64,000 bases of DNA from Desmodus rotundus. Its lineage: Eukaryota; Chordata; Mammalia; Chiroptera; Phyllostomidae. Location of the stretch: assembly GCF_022682495.2 (NCBI RefSeq), contig NC_071398.1:97181705-97245704 (forward strand), read 5' to 3'. Positions 12,324 to 25,764 of this stretch are shown here, piece after piece. The translations under genes and the position numbers were made by a program. Numbering within the stretch: the stretch's first letter is position 1; every line of letters begins with the position of its first letter. Below the pieces are notes generated by a model that was given only the letters and a program-made list of their open reading frames with translations, searched no databases and was not told the DNA's origin.

Positions 12324-15049
12324 CAGAGTTTGTGTCAAAGAACAGGAGATGGAAATCAGGGAGTAACAGTTCCTTCTGGAGAGGGTCATGGAAGGTGTCA
12401 GAGAAGAGGTGTCTCAGGAGGTGGGCTTTGATGAGTAGTACCTCCGGCACTCCACTACGTGCCTCGGGAAACACGAGAGCTGCAGAAGCTCCGGCCTTGG
12501 CATTCTAATGTGGGAGACGATGCGGCCATGCCTTAGACAGAGAGTGCATAATCATTACATAAAACAGAAGTTGATGAGCACTCGAGCAATGCATGTCACC
12601 TCTATGCTCCAGAACGCAATTCAAATCAGCCCCACCGACCTACTCCAAGGAACCATCCTGAACTTAGTTCCCTAGCTAACTGCTTTCCTTCTTTTCTTCC
12701 CATTGCCACAATTAGTCCTGCAAAACCACGAAACCGAGAGAAACGACACACACAGACCCGCTCAACACCCCTTTCTCGCAAGTTACTCCAGGTAAAACAA
12801 AGAGCGAGAGGAAACTGGAAGGGGAAAGGCAGAAGGGAAATTTTGGCAGGACAACCTACTCCTTTGAAGGCAGGTTAAAGCTGGGAGGGGAGCCTTGTCA
12901 GGCACCCCAGCTCCCCAACTGTGTCACAGATCACCTGGGTGCTGTTTCGGTACCAAGTAACGAATGCCACTTCCCGCTGTCTGGCTGCCACATTCTTCCA
13001 CAGTCTCTTTTAGGCGTGGCTCTCTATCCACAAAGTTAGAACTGTTGCTGAACATGTCAGAGCTCTTGTATCTAACGGAGTATCTTCCTTCAGGGCCGTT
13101 CTGAGAAGTGACTGGCTGGCTGCAGTAATACTGCATTTCACCCAGTATCATGGAACTCCTCCTCTGAACATGGGGGACCTCGCCCCACAAATAAAACTCA
13201 GTGTTCTACGGCCACACGTCATTTCCGGGGGGCAGAATATTATTCACGCTACACTCCTACCCCATTCACAGGACTCACTCAAATGACTTTTCGCTAATTC
13301 TAAAAATTAAATCTACACGATATATATTTTATACATGTACACTACAAGCTGAAGGCAAGCTCCAAGCAAGGAGTTTGGAAATTTTGGAGAGATGAAAACA
13401 TCCCTGGAAAAAGATGTAACCTCTCAAAGAAGAGCACAAACTGGAATCTATTCATTCAGGAACTCGTGTTTTTTAGAAATCAGTGACATTACTACAGAGT
13501 CACATTTCATATACTTCCCACAGAGACCAGCTCGGTGCTCAACAAATATTTGCGAAGCAGAACTGAACTGAGACATCAAGCATTTGCTGAGTGGTCCACT
13601 GTGAGAATCACTGCGTTGATGACATAATTACTCTGTGTTCACTCGAGGGCCTATTCGAGTCCCTCAGTTCTCTCTCCAGATGGTTATCTTGTGGGTGGGT
13701 TTTGGGTCTTACCGCAGACCAGCCTGTCCTCGGGTATCTTTTGAGTCCCGTTAATGCCAGCGAGCATCCGATAGAGACATGCAGATACTCGATACTGTAG
13801 CCTTTGTAGCTGACGCATCTCTCAGGGAGGCTTCTCTCCGCGAGCCTGAAGGGAGGGTGAGAAAGTACAGACTCCCAGTTTTACTGCCCACATTTTTCAT
13901 CGGCTGACATCGGGAAGCAAAATAACTCGCGAAGAACCACTCCTGATTCCTACCCCTGTCACTTCTGTCAGTATGGGATCCGACAGATGGAGACTCACCA
14001 GTAGCCTCTTGGAAGCCTGGCTAAATCCACACCCAGGGAGAGCGGGCAGTGCCCACAGGCAGGCTGGCACGGTTCCGAGAGAAGGGGGAGGAAGGACTCC
14101 CTGCACCACTTAAGGCTGACACAGCAGCCAGCGTGTGCGCCCAGCTATCAGGCAGGTACAGCTGCGTGCTACTGGAAGGACTCCCCACATGCACTGAATA
14201 CAATAGGATTCCTCTCTGGAGGAGGGGGCCCACTGCTTTCTAATTCTCATTTATTGAAGTATAAACTCTCTCTATATTATAATTAGTTATAACAAATAAC
14301 AAATAACATAAGAATATATTATAGATAAGCAATACAGTACCACTTAAAATTATGCTTATGAAGATTTTTCAATGACAGAAGTGCTCTGAATAAAATATTA
14401 AATTTAAAAGCAGGGGAGAGAACTTTATGTAAAGTATTACCATAGCTACATTAAAAGGCCATGTCTGGGGAAAAATGAACTGAAAAGAAATGTGCCCGAA
14501 TACGTAATATTATTCTCCCTGAGAAAGTAAGGGGAAAATTGCCAGCCTTTTCCTTTTGTTTCTCAAGCTGTCCGTGATGAGCATGCATTACTTTTACAAT
14601 TTAAAATGTTGAGTAAATGCCATCTGAACCATAATTGGCTTATAGACACACCGGCTTTTCAACAACACAGGTGTCTCATAATGTAAGGTTAACATAAATT
14701 TGCAAATAGAAGCAGGAGCGTCCACGAGCTTCCCCATCTGCAAGCCACGCACTGGCAGCTAGTAACTGGCTAACGATAATTAAGATTTTAAAATGAGAAA
14801 TATTTCTTTCTGACTCAAAGAGCAGAAATGTCACAAACCCTGGCCACCATAGTGACACAGACTGTCATTAGCCAAGAGTTCGTTCATGCCACCAAACTGC
14901 AGCCTAGCTACAAATGCAGGGAAGGAGTTTCGTGAGCTGGTTTTGTTTGCTTGAAGCCTGCGCCATAATCTATGGGATCGATAAGCTGGACGTGAAAGAT
15001 TGCATCTTGTATGAATACATGTGTGTGACATGCTAGAGTCTACGATGAT

Positions 15050-15225
15050 AGAAAGCAGTCTGGGGCAGAGGGTAGGGACAGGGGATTGGCTGCAGGGGAC
15101 ACGTGGAAACTATAACTTAACTGTGGTGGTGGTTACATTGTTGTATTTGTCAAAACTCGTTGAACTATATGTTTAAAGGGTGCATTTTGTTTCATGTAAC
15201 TTCTACAGTAATAAAAATAACCCGT
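15050..15225 (+). mobile_element. L1 3' UTR fragment
   Basis: Motifs in order are 'aggggattggctgcagggga', 'gtggtggtggttacattgtt', 'tgtcaaaactcgttgaacta' and 'gggtgcattttgtttcatgt', ending near an 'ataaaaataa' A-rich tail. This is the usual 3' end of an old L1 in sense orientation. Confidence 0.75.
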
Positions 15226-16119
15226 GGCATCGATGACACACTTCTATACAATGTAATGGTAGCAGAGAGGTATTATCATAAAAATACAATGGTAGTATCC
15301 TAATTCTATGACAGTCTGAACCTTGGAACAACCTCAGCACGAGGCAGCCATAATCACGCTGTGTTTTTCAAAGTCCAAAATAAAAATACACCTAACCCCC
15401 AAGAAACCTATGACTCCAAAATTTTGCCAATGTACAGACATTCTTACAGGGTTCCTGAGTATGCTGTTGGCGGGAAAATAACACTTGGAGAAGGGAAAGG
15501 AACACCTTAAGCCATTATCAATGATCTCTCAGAAAGAGTGACAATGCCATCAGTGCCAGCTCAGGAAGGCGGTCTGGGAGTGGGGCGAGGGGACAGGAGC
15601 AGAGAGTGAGTTTCCTCAGACGACTTGACTGTTTCACGTGGTCTGCTCTTCCACTTTACAGGAGAAACACAAACTTCAGCAAAGGTCATCCCTGAGCACA
15701 CACACGAGGCCCAGCGGAAGCCCAGCTGCCACCCTCCTGGGCGCTTGCCAAAGGCAGCAGTGAGGAAACGCTGACGGCTTGGACGCTCACATCCGCACAC
15801 ATCCGCACACCGTCCCCGTGTCTGTTCTCCCATCGGACCCACACAGCTGCCTCGGAAGCAACAGCTAATAGCCAGAGCGCAGCAGCAATCCCATCTCACC
15901 GTGAAGGAAACAGAGGAATCAGTGTTTAGGCGGCTTGGCCAGTGCCACCCAGCCAAGAGTGACTGCAGATGCTCTCTGTGGGCTTCCGTAGACCACACCT
16001 GGATCATCCCCATGCTCAGGCCTCGATCCTGGCATATCTTTCAGCCTGATACTGAGATTGGAAAATGCACGGGAAGTGGTTGTTTATGAACAAGAGCAGG
16101 TTTTATCTTTACATCAGTT

Positions 16120-16330
16120 ATTTCAGTTGCTATGACCTAGGGTGGGCAGATTGGAATTCATGAGCCTCCTGGCTATGTGACTCCCCCTCCCTGTCCTTAA
16201 TTTCACCTGTAAAATGGGTATGTTAATGTCTGTTCTTCTCAATTTATAGAACTGCTGTGCAATCAAATAAATAATGAACACTAAAACAGTCTATCAACTG
16301 CAGGGTACCAAATAATTATTAAATGCTTTA
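16120..16330 (+). repeat. MIR SINE
   Basis: Sense MIR with 'ctggctatgtgactccccct', 'ttaatttcacctgtaaaatg' and 'ctgctgtgcaatcaaataaa' blocks in canonical order. Confidence 0.6.
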
Positions 16331-17345
16331 TTTAAAATGATCCAAACCTATACAAGAGTTGTGCGTGTATTTTATGAATTACCCAAAAGGTTTTTCTCTT
16401 GATCAACTGTAACTTTTAACTGGTTTATGTGATAGAAGTCTACATGCTAAAAGTATCTTCAAGTATCTTACTATTCACGTTATCTCAGTTTCAGGGCTCC
16501 TCCAGCTGAAACTGAGTTGGAATTGTGGGAGAGTCCACTCTTAGAGGAAGAGTCCAGAAATAGCCGCACAGAAAGCGTATTTGAAAGTAACAGTTCACTG
16601 GCAAACAAGCAAGACGGAGCAATGAAAGGCAAGCTGAGTTTTCACAGTTCAGAAGAAGGCCGGGGAAGCAGTGAATTAAAAGGAGGCAGAAGTGGCCTGA
16701 CATTGACTCTGATGGAGAACTGTTGATTAAGCTGAACCTCTTCATCACTTCTGTTGTTCTCCACGTACAGCTGCAAAGGGCTTAAACAAGGATTAAGGTA
16801 GCCAATGACCCAAGTGTGATGTCCGGATTCTCAAGCAAAATTGTGCAGAATTGGAGCCAAGGGTCTCTGCCAATGGCCACTCCCTACGCAGGCATCTCTA
16901 GCCTTCCCTCAGTGACGGCCCAAGCAGACACCCACTCTGCCCTGTGCCCCCAGCCGGCTGACCCTCGTCCTGGCCACCGTGCACATTTGCCTTGGAAAAA
17001 TATTTGGAGATCTCAGACTCAGTCCTTTAACGAGTCTGCCAAAGGGCAACTCATCATGGGAAGTCACCACCCTGAGGCCTCATTAGCTGAACCTGGTAAA
17101 GGTCAAACTGGAGCCCCCGATGGTGACCACTGTCACCCTTGCGACCACCAGCGCCCCGCGCTTCCCTCTGGGGCCTTCAAAATCTGTTCCTCCTAGACTG
17201 GCTCAAGGAAGTTATTTTCTTCTCTGTTTTTCTTCCAGCCCCACATCAGTTATTCTGGAATATAAATGTTGGCAGATGAGTGCTGAGAGAGTGGAAAGAG
17301 CAAGTTCACACACAAGGTAACAGGCAGGTTTGACCCCCATCTCCC

Positions 17346-17370
17346 TCTTATGTAATTTTTTTTTTTTTTT
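17346..17370. repeat. Poly(T) tract
   Basis: A run of 16-18 T (A on the minus strand), without a recognisable SINE body next to it. Confidence 0.85.
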
Positions 17371-19366
17371 ACTGGTGAAAATTGCCAAAACACACCTTGC
17401 TAAAGAATGTATTGTGAAAAATAAAAATTGAGCTGGGAAGACAGCTCTGGCTCCAGTGTGCAATGCTTGACTCCACTGGGACAGGCTCTGCTTGACCCTG
17501 CTGTGGAGCGGGAGCTTGTCACACACACGCCGGGGGAGTCCCCTTGGGGCCACCAGGAGGCCCTGACAGCACAAGGGAACAAACGTTTTCTGTAAAGGAG
17601 TGTGCTCATGTTTCGGACATGCTGTTTATCATCTGGCCTGATAAAACGCATGTTCTTTTTTTCCCCCTTTTTCTTTTTAAAACCCGTGTTCAGCAGTGGC
17701 TGGTTAAAAGAAGGATCTGGCCGGAGTGTTGGTGTTGAGACTCCATCCACTGGCACAATTTCTGTCACAATCCAAAGGGGCTTGGCATGGCCACGGGACA
17801 GAGAAGCTTCCCAGGCCACGTTGGCCGTGAAATTGGCACAGCCTCCTCCAAGATTCTCCTCCAGACGTCTCCATCCAAACAGAATGAGAAAATCGGAGAA
17901 GTGTCTTTTAGGGCAACCTGTTAAAAGAAAGTTGACTGACAGTCCCGTCCAATCTCGCGATGCTGGCTGCGGGTTCCTTTGCGGTCTGCCTCTCCTTGCC
18001 ATCCCAGGGGCTGGAGCCACTTCAGACAGGAGACACAGGGACACACCAGCTGCTGCAGGCAGAGTCCCAGCTTGTGGAGAAGCGACAGGCAGAAGCGGGC
18101 AGGGGAAAGACTTTCCTTACACCATCATTAATCATCTGTACCTTCCACATAGGGCCGTCATTATTTCCAGAAGGCTCTGTGAGTCGTCTCTTCTGTTTCC
18201 ATCCATCCAAACTCCTGAAATCCCTCTATTGCACCCTATGTCCCATAGTGTCTTAGCATAAATTCTCCTCTACCCTTGACTTTTCACCGAAGTGACTAAC
18301 AGAAGCCTGGTTTTCCTATGAGGACCCTGTTTCTACTGAAGTAGACTCAAGGGGCCACAGTTGTCCCTCTCATGCCTCCTCAATCCCCACACCTGAAAAT
18401 GGGGGGGGGTGTACTCTGCGGTCCTCATTGCTGCTTCTGAACTGTTCTCTCCCCTTCCCTGAAACTTTCCAGTGCTGGGTCTGTCATCAATTCATTATCA
18501 CTCCGGTCTCTCCTTGTCATGGACACCTACCACCCTCTTGGTCATTTCCCCTCGTGTTTCAAGGATTTTCACTCATGACTCACTGCCACACTGTCTAACA
18601 ACATGCTTGATTCTAGTGGCTTCGATCCCCTCTTGAAGAGGCTTCCAACGTTGTCTGCTTTGTTCTTCGATCTATGTCGTCTTAACATGCCCCAGTCCTA
18701 GGATGGCATCTATCTCAGAATACACAAGACCGTTTCCAACAACTCAAAACCAGTGTGACTGCAGCCTGCACGTGAGGGCTCACGGAGGAGTGGTAAGATC
18801 CACCTACCAAAACACGGAGGCAGGAAACTGCAGAGAAAGGGAAATGAAGAACTCTCTAGTTCTGCTCAAGCTAGTGGCCATAACTGTAAAGACTTTGTAA
18901 TTCCTCTACGGAATTACATGGATGAATTGCACCATCTTTAGATAGAAAAACACCATCCAAACATCTAGAGCAGACCCATCCAGTGACTATTTGCTTGCCT
19001 ATTTTATTTCCCTGGGAAAATGGTTGCCTTTATACCTTGCTAAGAGGAGATGGAAGATAGCAGAGACGAGACCGCAGGTTTTAGGAACTTTCTAGTGAAC
19101 TTCCACCTGGAGACCATCAACTCTCCTTAGCTGTGTTCTTTCTCTAGTAAGATAATCATTTTGCCATCCCTTGACGTCTGGGCAAACCAGTTAATTCTGA
19201 CAATTGTCATTCAGGCAGACACCCCTCTGGACACAAGGGGCCTCCAGCAGGAACACACAATCCTAACTGAGCAATTAACTCAGAGAGAGCTGAGTGTGGC
19301 AAACAGGAAGAGAAGGGCATCATTAGTCTTCAGAGTGGAACTGAAATTTCACTGTATAAAGATTCA

Positions 19367-19553
19367 GCCCTGGGTGGTGTGGCTCAGTGGATTGAGTGCT
19401 GGCCTACAAACCAAAGGGTCACCAGTTCGATTCCCAGTCAGGGCACATGTCTGGGTTGTGGGCCAGGTCCTCAGTAGGGGGCATGTGAGAGACAACTAAA
19501 TATTGATGTTTCCCTCTCTTCCCCTCTCTCTAAAAATAAATAAAATATTTTTT
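19367..19553 (+). mobile_element. Bat VES-family tRNA-derived SINE
   Basis: Begins gccctgggtggtgtggctca, with B-box-like 'ggttcgattcc'-type sequence (here 'agttcgattcc'), 'cagtcagggcacatgtctgg', 'ccaggtcctcagtaggggg' and an AAATAAATAAAAT tail. It is the same subtype as the copy at 4837. A short 6-mer (AGATTC) flanks it on both sides (19360-19365 and 19561-19566), which is weak support for a target duplication. Confidence 0.93.
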
Positions 19554-20559
19554 AAAGAAGAGATTCGGTCTCAACTCTCAATTAAAAACGTTTCAGAATG
19601 TTACCGATTTCTGGAGGCAGAGTCAGTTGAAGACCCTGATGCTGCATTAGCTAGTTTCTTCTCTCTCCTAAACTCAAGAATTCCGGAGAGCTAACCTACT
19701 TATCAAAAAAGGTAGCATGCGATATGCTTTCTATTTTCATATCATCTCCCACATTTCTCTGTTTTAATGCAGATCTATTTCTGCAACTAACAAACCCAAC
19801 TGTGAAATGAAACTATTCTGGGGATGCTCAACCTTCTCTGAGTGGACACGCGTTACCTTGTCCACTTGCCTCAAGAAGTTGACATAAGAAGAGGTAATGG
19901 CCCTAATGAGGGAGAAATCCAGTCCAAGCCAAGTATATCGAAACGGAGGGCTTACATAGGAGATCCTCCCAACCTCATCATAATGAGCTCACAGTGTGCT
20001 TCTTCTTGGAGTTTCCCAGGGGACCTTCCAACACTCATAGGAGCTTACCACCCTCCACCCACGCCCACCAGAGCCAATGGGAAATGAAACACAGAGGGAT
20101 GTGTTCACAGGGAATACCAGTCCCAAGTCCTGGCCAGGGCCCAAGGTCACTCAGCAGCAGAGTCGGGATTGAAACTCATGAGTTCTGGCTGCTCCATGCT
20201 AGGAGATACTCCAGCCCATGAAGTGGGGGATTTGCTATTTGTCTCATTTGTTTTTCTAGGGCAGGCTTTAAAATAAAACTTCAGAGCAAAAAAAAATTAA
20301 TGTTCCATTGATAACATAGCTTTAACAACTATGACGTCTGAAAAAAATCTTCATCTATTTCCATATGCACACCATCACGCAGGAGCTTTTACTAAGGCTC
20401 TATTTGCAAGTAACAGTCTATTGCTTGTGACTCAAAGAGACTAAACAAGTCTACGTGAGAAAACTTACCATCTACAGCATCCACAGATCACTCAAGGGCT
20501 AAAAGTGTAATTTCAGAACGTTCCCATTGAGTTCAAATGCAGCAGGGAGTGAGAAGATG

Positions 20560-21345
20560 CCCGGGATCGCAAGGCCGCAGGCAAGTCCAAACCAAAGCCA
20601 CCGTGAGGTGCCACGGCACACACACGAGGACAGTGGGCCTCTTCTCAGTGGGAAACAAATGTGGCGAAGACGTGGAGAACCTGGGACACCTCCACTTTGT
20701 TGGAGGAAGTATAACACGGGGCTGCTGCGGTGGAAAACAGCTCGGTGTGTCCTCAATAAGTTAAACTCAGAATGACCGCTTGACCCAGCAAGCAAGTCCA
20801 CTCCTAGGGGTGTATCCCCGAACCAGAAACAGGCATGCAGAGAAACCTGGTACGCAAACTTCACAGCAGCATTACTCACAATAGCCGAAAGGCGGAACCA
20901 ACCCGAATCTCCACCGACTGATGAGTGGATGAACAAAATGTAGTATGTTCACACAGTGGGGTGTTATTCAGCCACAGAAAGGAGTAAGTACTGTTTGTTC
21001 TATGCCACAACATGGTTGAACCTAAAAGACATTGTTCTAAGTTTTTGGAACATCAGACATGAAAGACCACGTATTGTATGATTCCGTTTACATGAAACAC
21101 CGAGAACCAATGAATCCATGGAGACAAAACCCAGACTGGCATTTACCAGGGACTGGACGGGGGGCAATGGGAAGGGACTGCTTAAGGGGCCAGGGTGTCC
21201 TTTTGAGATGATGAAAATATCTAGGAATTAGATGGTGATGATTAGGCAACATCGAGAAAGGATGTACTAAATGGCAAACAAATTGTGTGCTTTACAATGG
21301 TTAATTCTATGTTAAGTGAATTTTTACCTCAATTAACAAATATGG
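20560..21345 (+). mobile_element. L1 ORF2 C-terminus and 3' UTR fragment
   Basis: The decayed translation and nucleotide motifs follow the L1 ORF2 end. Examples are 'cagcagcattactcacaata' near 20865, 'gtggggtgttattcagccac' near 20957, 'tatgccacaacatggttgaa' near 21001, 'tttacatgaaacaccgagaa' and 'gggactggacggggggcaat', closing with 'tttttacctcaattaacaaa'. Stops and frameshifts make it non-functional. Confidence 0.82.
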
Positions 21346-22264
21346 AAAGGAAACTCAACAGGAAGGGCCCACCCGGGCATAGAGACATGCGACCACCCGC
21401 AGCCGTGAGTTTTAGGTGGGGCACGGCACAGTTGTTCCTCGGTCACTGGGAGCCCTGAGCCTGGGGGAGTGCAGGGTGGACACACACATTCTTGGTGGCC
21501 TGCGTGCTTCTGCGTGGGCGATGCTCTCCTCTTTCTTCCACAGGGAGCCGACAGCAGGTTCAGGCTGTGCCTTTCTCCCACAGCCTCCAGCCTGTTTCAA
21601 GGGCTCCTGCCAGCAACAGACTCATCTCAAAGCCCAACAAGCCTGGGCTCTGCTCCAGGCTCTGTGCCCTGGGCTGTGCCCCGTGGGCTCAGAGCCAGTG
21701 ATTTCTGCTCTCAGAGCCGTGCTTCTGAGCGGCCCCACACCAGTGTCTTTTCCGCTGGTAGATGCCCGACGAAGCCTGGATGGTGTTCCTTCAACGTTTC
21801 CTTTTGTGGCCCCATCCAGAGCCCGTGACTATGAAGGTTTATGCACCAAGTCCTCGAGGGCTAAACACTGTTTTTGAGCTTTGCAATAAGCTGACCAGTA
21901 CGTGGGGAGACCATCACTGTCCGTACTCCTCTCTTCTACTGAGCCCCAGAAGCGAACACTAGGAGAAGCGTGTCTGGCATGTCATAAGCTCATAATACAC
22001 GAAACATCTTCCAGAAAGCCGTCATTTTCTGCCTGGACATTTCAAAGGCTGCAGTCTATGCACACTCCAAACTTCTGCAAATTGCTTATCAAAAGCATCT
22101 GCTGAGCTCACTTGCTGTGGCCTCTCTTGCATGCAGTGGAATCTCTGACACTCTTGGAAGAATTCCCATAGAGACCACTGCTGAGGGCAGGCACTGCGAC
22201 CATGTGGGTTCTCGTCTCTCGCTCATGATGGCAGCGCAAATGCCATAGTGGTTATGTTTTTCTT

Positions 22265-22350
22265 TTAACTGATTCATTTAACAAACACTTCTTGAGGACC
22301 TTCAGAATACCATGCCTGGCACAGGAGATAAGAAGAAACAAAGATACAAG
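22265..22350. repeat. L2/MIR-like fragment
   Basis: 'ttcatttaacaaacacttct', 'tgaggaccttcagaatacca' and 'gcctggcacaggagataaga' resemble the common 'attcattcaacaaatatt ... tgtgccaggcact' ancient repeat signature. Short and diverged. Confidence 0.45.
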
Positions 22351-24329
22351 TAGGAAAAAACAAATATTTCAACATCTTTTGGAAAAGGTCTGTTTCTAAA
22401 CTAGAAAGAAAAAATGGTGAAACCACCTCGACAGGTCAGAAGGCGGGCACCTGCAGCCCCCGTTTCCGGCTCCAGCACCACGCTCCTGAGCACCTTTTCC
22501 AGCTCCGATCGTCCCTACCGTGTCACTCCCCTGGGCCTGTGTGGCTGCGCGACTGTGTGTGTGTCCACACAGCCCTCCTCATACCTTTCTATACATAGAT
22601 ACGGAAACACACACGCACCTCCGCAGCCTTCTAATTATACTGCCAGCCTTTGGAGTGGTTGTGGCTGCTGTGTGTCTGTCACCACCTTTTCCAAGCTCAA
22701 CCCCAGCCTCAGGTATGGCCTACAGACACAGCAGGGTCCCAAGAAGGGCTGGGGCGCCAACCTGGGAGTGAGGAATGTACCTTGGTCACTGTGACATTGC
22801 TGTTTCCTCATTCTTCCGAAGTTCAACAGCTTCATACTCAACATTCACAAAGCCCTCCAGGGTCTTTCAAAACCTCTTACCTATGTCATCTCATTCCATG
22901 CTCACAGCAAGGTAGGCGGGGGGCATTCCCATTTTACTGACCAACAGAACTGAGGGCAGGAGAAGAAACGAACTTGACTAGCTAGCAACCTGTGTACGAT
23001 GCTTCCTGTTTGTCCCCAGATCCACGGCCCTCTTCTGCAGCCTGCCCTCCCCACCCCCCACAGGTGACCCCTATGGCCAGCATCAACAGCCCCTTGCTCT
23101 CTGGTCTCGTTAGATTCGGCCAGTGGAAGGATCTAGTGCGGGAGGGTGGAGGGGAGTAAGGTTCGGTATTTGTTCCTCCGGTCCCCTTCTTGGCTGACGG
23201 TGCATGGACTGTGACCCTTCGATGATGCCATAGGTCCTCTCTGGTGACCCTCTCCATCCTTCTACCTCCTCCCCTTGCTTCTTCACCCCCTAAGTAGCTC
23301 CCCATTCTTGCTTTTCCCAGGGGCCCTGAACCACCCCTTGTTTCTCAGAACCTCACACCTTTGTCAACAGTCTTTGTATTAAGGACCCTTCAGCGGCCCA
23401 GTGTGAAATGCCATGGGTCTTGCTGACATTCGGAGTGATATTAGTCCTGTTCATACCTTCTAACTGCTGCTCCATCCCCTGGGCTCCCAATCTAAACCCT
23501 TGTTAATTGTCACACCAAAGCGGAAGAGCGAGCACCTTCCCATCACCTTGGGCAGCCCCCACCACCTGGCACACACCAGGACCCCGTTGTATGGAGCCCA
23601 AGAGCTGTACCTGCAGACACGTGCCACTTGTTCTCAGTACACAAGTCTGGCAACAGCTGCTGGACATTAAAGGAAGCAAGACAATGACTCATCAGAGGAG
23701 ATATTATCACTTGCCCCCCTGTGACTCAGTCGTTCTGTTTTCAACAGGGTGCTGAGCTGAATAAAACTGAATAAACCCGAGTGCTCAGCCTCATCCGGGT
23801 CCTGGAACCCAGTGAGTTAACATGCACTAGGAACATCCACCTGTGTGGTCCGGTCCTCAAACGTTCTCTCCTGCCAATCCTCCAACGTCCCTCTGTCATC
23901 CTTCCTCCCTGCACCCTGCCCACTAAAACGGTCTCTTGCTGAAAGTGAACGGGATGGAGAGACACACGGGACTGCACTTCCAAGGGGAACTGCGCATGAG
24001 GGGACCGGGGCATAGCCACCGGCCAATGCTGCACTTGGCTTTAATCACTGGGTGGTGCACGATGCCCATGACTCCAAAGCCCCAATTTTCTTGTCTTCTA
24101 ATTTTAGCTTCGGCAAGGGACTCAATGGGAGAGGCAAGTACCCTCTGCTGACCTGGTTCTGATCCAGCCTCTCTTCCCGGTTCCTCTCTTGGTGGCGGCC
24201 CCTCCAGGTTTTGTAAGTTCGGGGCCAACACTGTTGACGGGGCCTGGCAAGCACTTCTGACGTACAACAGCTAGACATCGCGTTGGGCTCTAACACGTCC
24301 CACAGAGAACACTGAGTAATTCCCAGGCG

Positions 24330-24540
24330 TCAAGCTTTGTGCTAAGGTCTTCACTTCGGTAAAACCGCTCAGCTGCCTTGCTGACCACCTGAGGCTGTTG
24401 CGTGCGCACTGGTGCACTTTTATAAGTGGAGACGGGCTCAGAGGGCTGATTCAGCCAAGGTCACCCAGATGATGACAGAAAAGGGAATCTGAGCCCAGGT
24501 CTACCCATCCTTCTAGTCCTTCAATTCCATACTCTCAACC
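24330..24540 (-). repeat. MIR SINE, antisense
   Basis: Read on the plus strand it follows antisense MIR: 'tttgtgctaaggtcttcact', a degenerate centre, 'gattcagccaaggtcaccca' and 'ctgagcccaggtctaccca'. Confidence 0.6.
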
Positions 24541-24779
24541 AGTTTCCTGCTTCTGTGTATATTCAATCATTTAATTTTCAAAACTCTGAAGTCAAGGTGT
24601 GCTCTTTTTTTTCCCCAGAGTTTGGCACTCACTCACGGAGCCTCTACTGCACACCAGGCACTGGGCACAAAGAGGGAAAAGTCCATCTCTGTCTTCCGAG
24701 AGGTCACATTCTACTCAGAGGAACAGTGCCTGAATTTCTTTCAAGGCTCCTGGTTTCCCTTTGGTCCTGGAGTTATGTT

Positions 24780-24802
24780 AAAAAAAAAAAAAAAAAAAAA
24801 AA
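24780..24802. repeat. Poly(A) homopolymer
   Basis: An uninterrupted A-run of about 22 nt, 70 bp before the hAT element. No associated retroposon body recognised. Confidence 0.9.
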
Positions 24803-24871
24803 GGATTTCTTCTTCTGGTACAACTGCAACTGAGAGACCAGAAGAGGTGACCAATCACCTATGTTGTAGAG

Positions 24872-25062
24872 CAGGGTGTCAAACTCCTTTTCACCGGGGG
24901 GCTACATCAGCCTCGCGGTTGCCTTCAAAGTGCCAAATGTAATTTCAACTCCGTAACAGCTAGGGAGTAGTTACATTTATACAGTCCTAAAATTATTTCG
25001 GCCCTTTAAAGGCAATCTCGAGACTGATGTGGCCCATGGTGAAAATAAGTTTGACACCCCTG
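24872..25062. mobile_element. Non-autonomous hAT DNA transposon (MITE)
   Basis: A 191-bp element whose ends are inverted repeats: CAGGGTGTCAAACTC at the left and GTTTGACACCCCTG at the right (left end lacks one G). The inner halves, such as 'aaagtgccaaatgtaatttc' and 'atttcggccctttaaaggca', are also broadly palindromic. It is flanked by ttgtagag (24864-24871) and ttgtacag (25063-25070), an 8-bp direct repeat with one mismatch, the hAT signature. It has no transposase; it would have been moved by an enzyme supplied elsewhere in the genome. Confidence 0.88.
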
Positions 25063-25080
25063 TTGTACAGAGTATATGTC

Positions 25081-25260
25081 AGTGGGGGAGGGAGAAGGAG
25101 GGAGAGAGAGCAAGAAAAAGAGCAAGAGAGGAGGAGAAAGGGAAGAAAGGAGGTGGGGAGAGAGACAGAGAGGGAAGAAGTCAGCCAAGGGGGTGGGGAT
25201 GGGGGTGGGGAATGGAGCTGGAGAGGGGCTGGGGGGCACAAGTTAGGAGGAAAATCCCAG
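25081..25260 (+). repeat. Purine-rich (GA/GGGT) low-complexity tract
   Basis: About 180 nt almost free of pyrimidines in its first part (GGGAGGGAGAAGGAGGGAGA onward), becoming G-run rich. Around 25188-25210 it has four close G-runs (GGGGGTGGGGATGGGGGTGGGG pattern) able to form a G-quadruplex. Apparent coding frames through it on both strands are compositional artefacts. Confidence 0.85.
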
Positions 25261-25764
25261 AAGAAGTGGGTTATGCAAAGGAGGTAAAAGGGCCACAGGA
25301 CCTTTGATGGAGCCCCTTGGACATGCATCTGAAATTCGCACCATTAAAGTCACCCCAGAACTTTATCTTTTTTTTTTTAAGTTTTATGTTTTCAAGTAGG
25401 TAATACAGACATGGTTCAAAATTAAAACAATAAAAGACCCATTTAAAAATCACATTCCCAAGCCCACCCTCTTCCCCATCCTCGCCCCAGGGAACTGTAA
25501 CAGGCTGTTGACCCCCCCTCTGCTCCTGCCTGCAAACACAGGCCAGCATCACCACCCCAACGCTGGAGCCAAGATTTCTGAAGAGGTGCGCACGTCTTAC
25601 TGGGCTAAAGCACAGTGATACTTGGGAAAAGCAAGTGTTGCCCATGTCAACACCTGAAAGAATGACAGCAATGAGGTGGTTGCTGTTAGCCTCACGCATG
25701 GCGCGCCCTGACATACCACTTCACTCTGTAGATGAAGCAAAATGAGACTTGGAAAGGACAAGTA

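Noticed and set aside
17400..18261. Overlapping 214- and 219-codon open frames on opposite strands
   Set aside because: No recognisable domain, no splice or promoter context, and the two strands are open over the same bases. This is expected by chance in a 64-kb window.
25006..25328. Open frames on both strands rich in E/R/G or S/P/L
   Set aside because: They are produced by the GA-rich simple tract; composition alone explains them.
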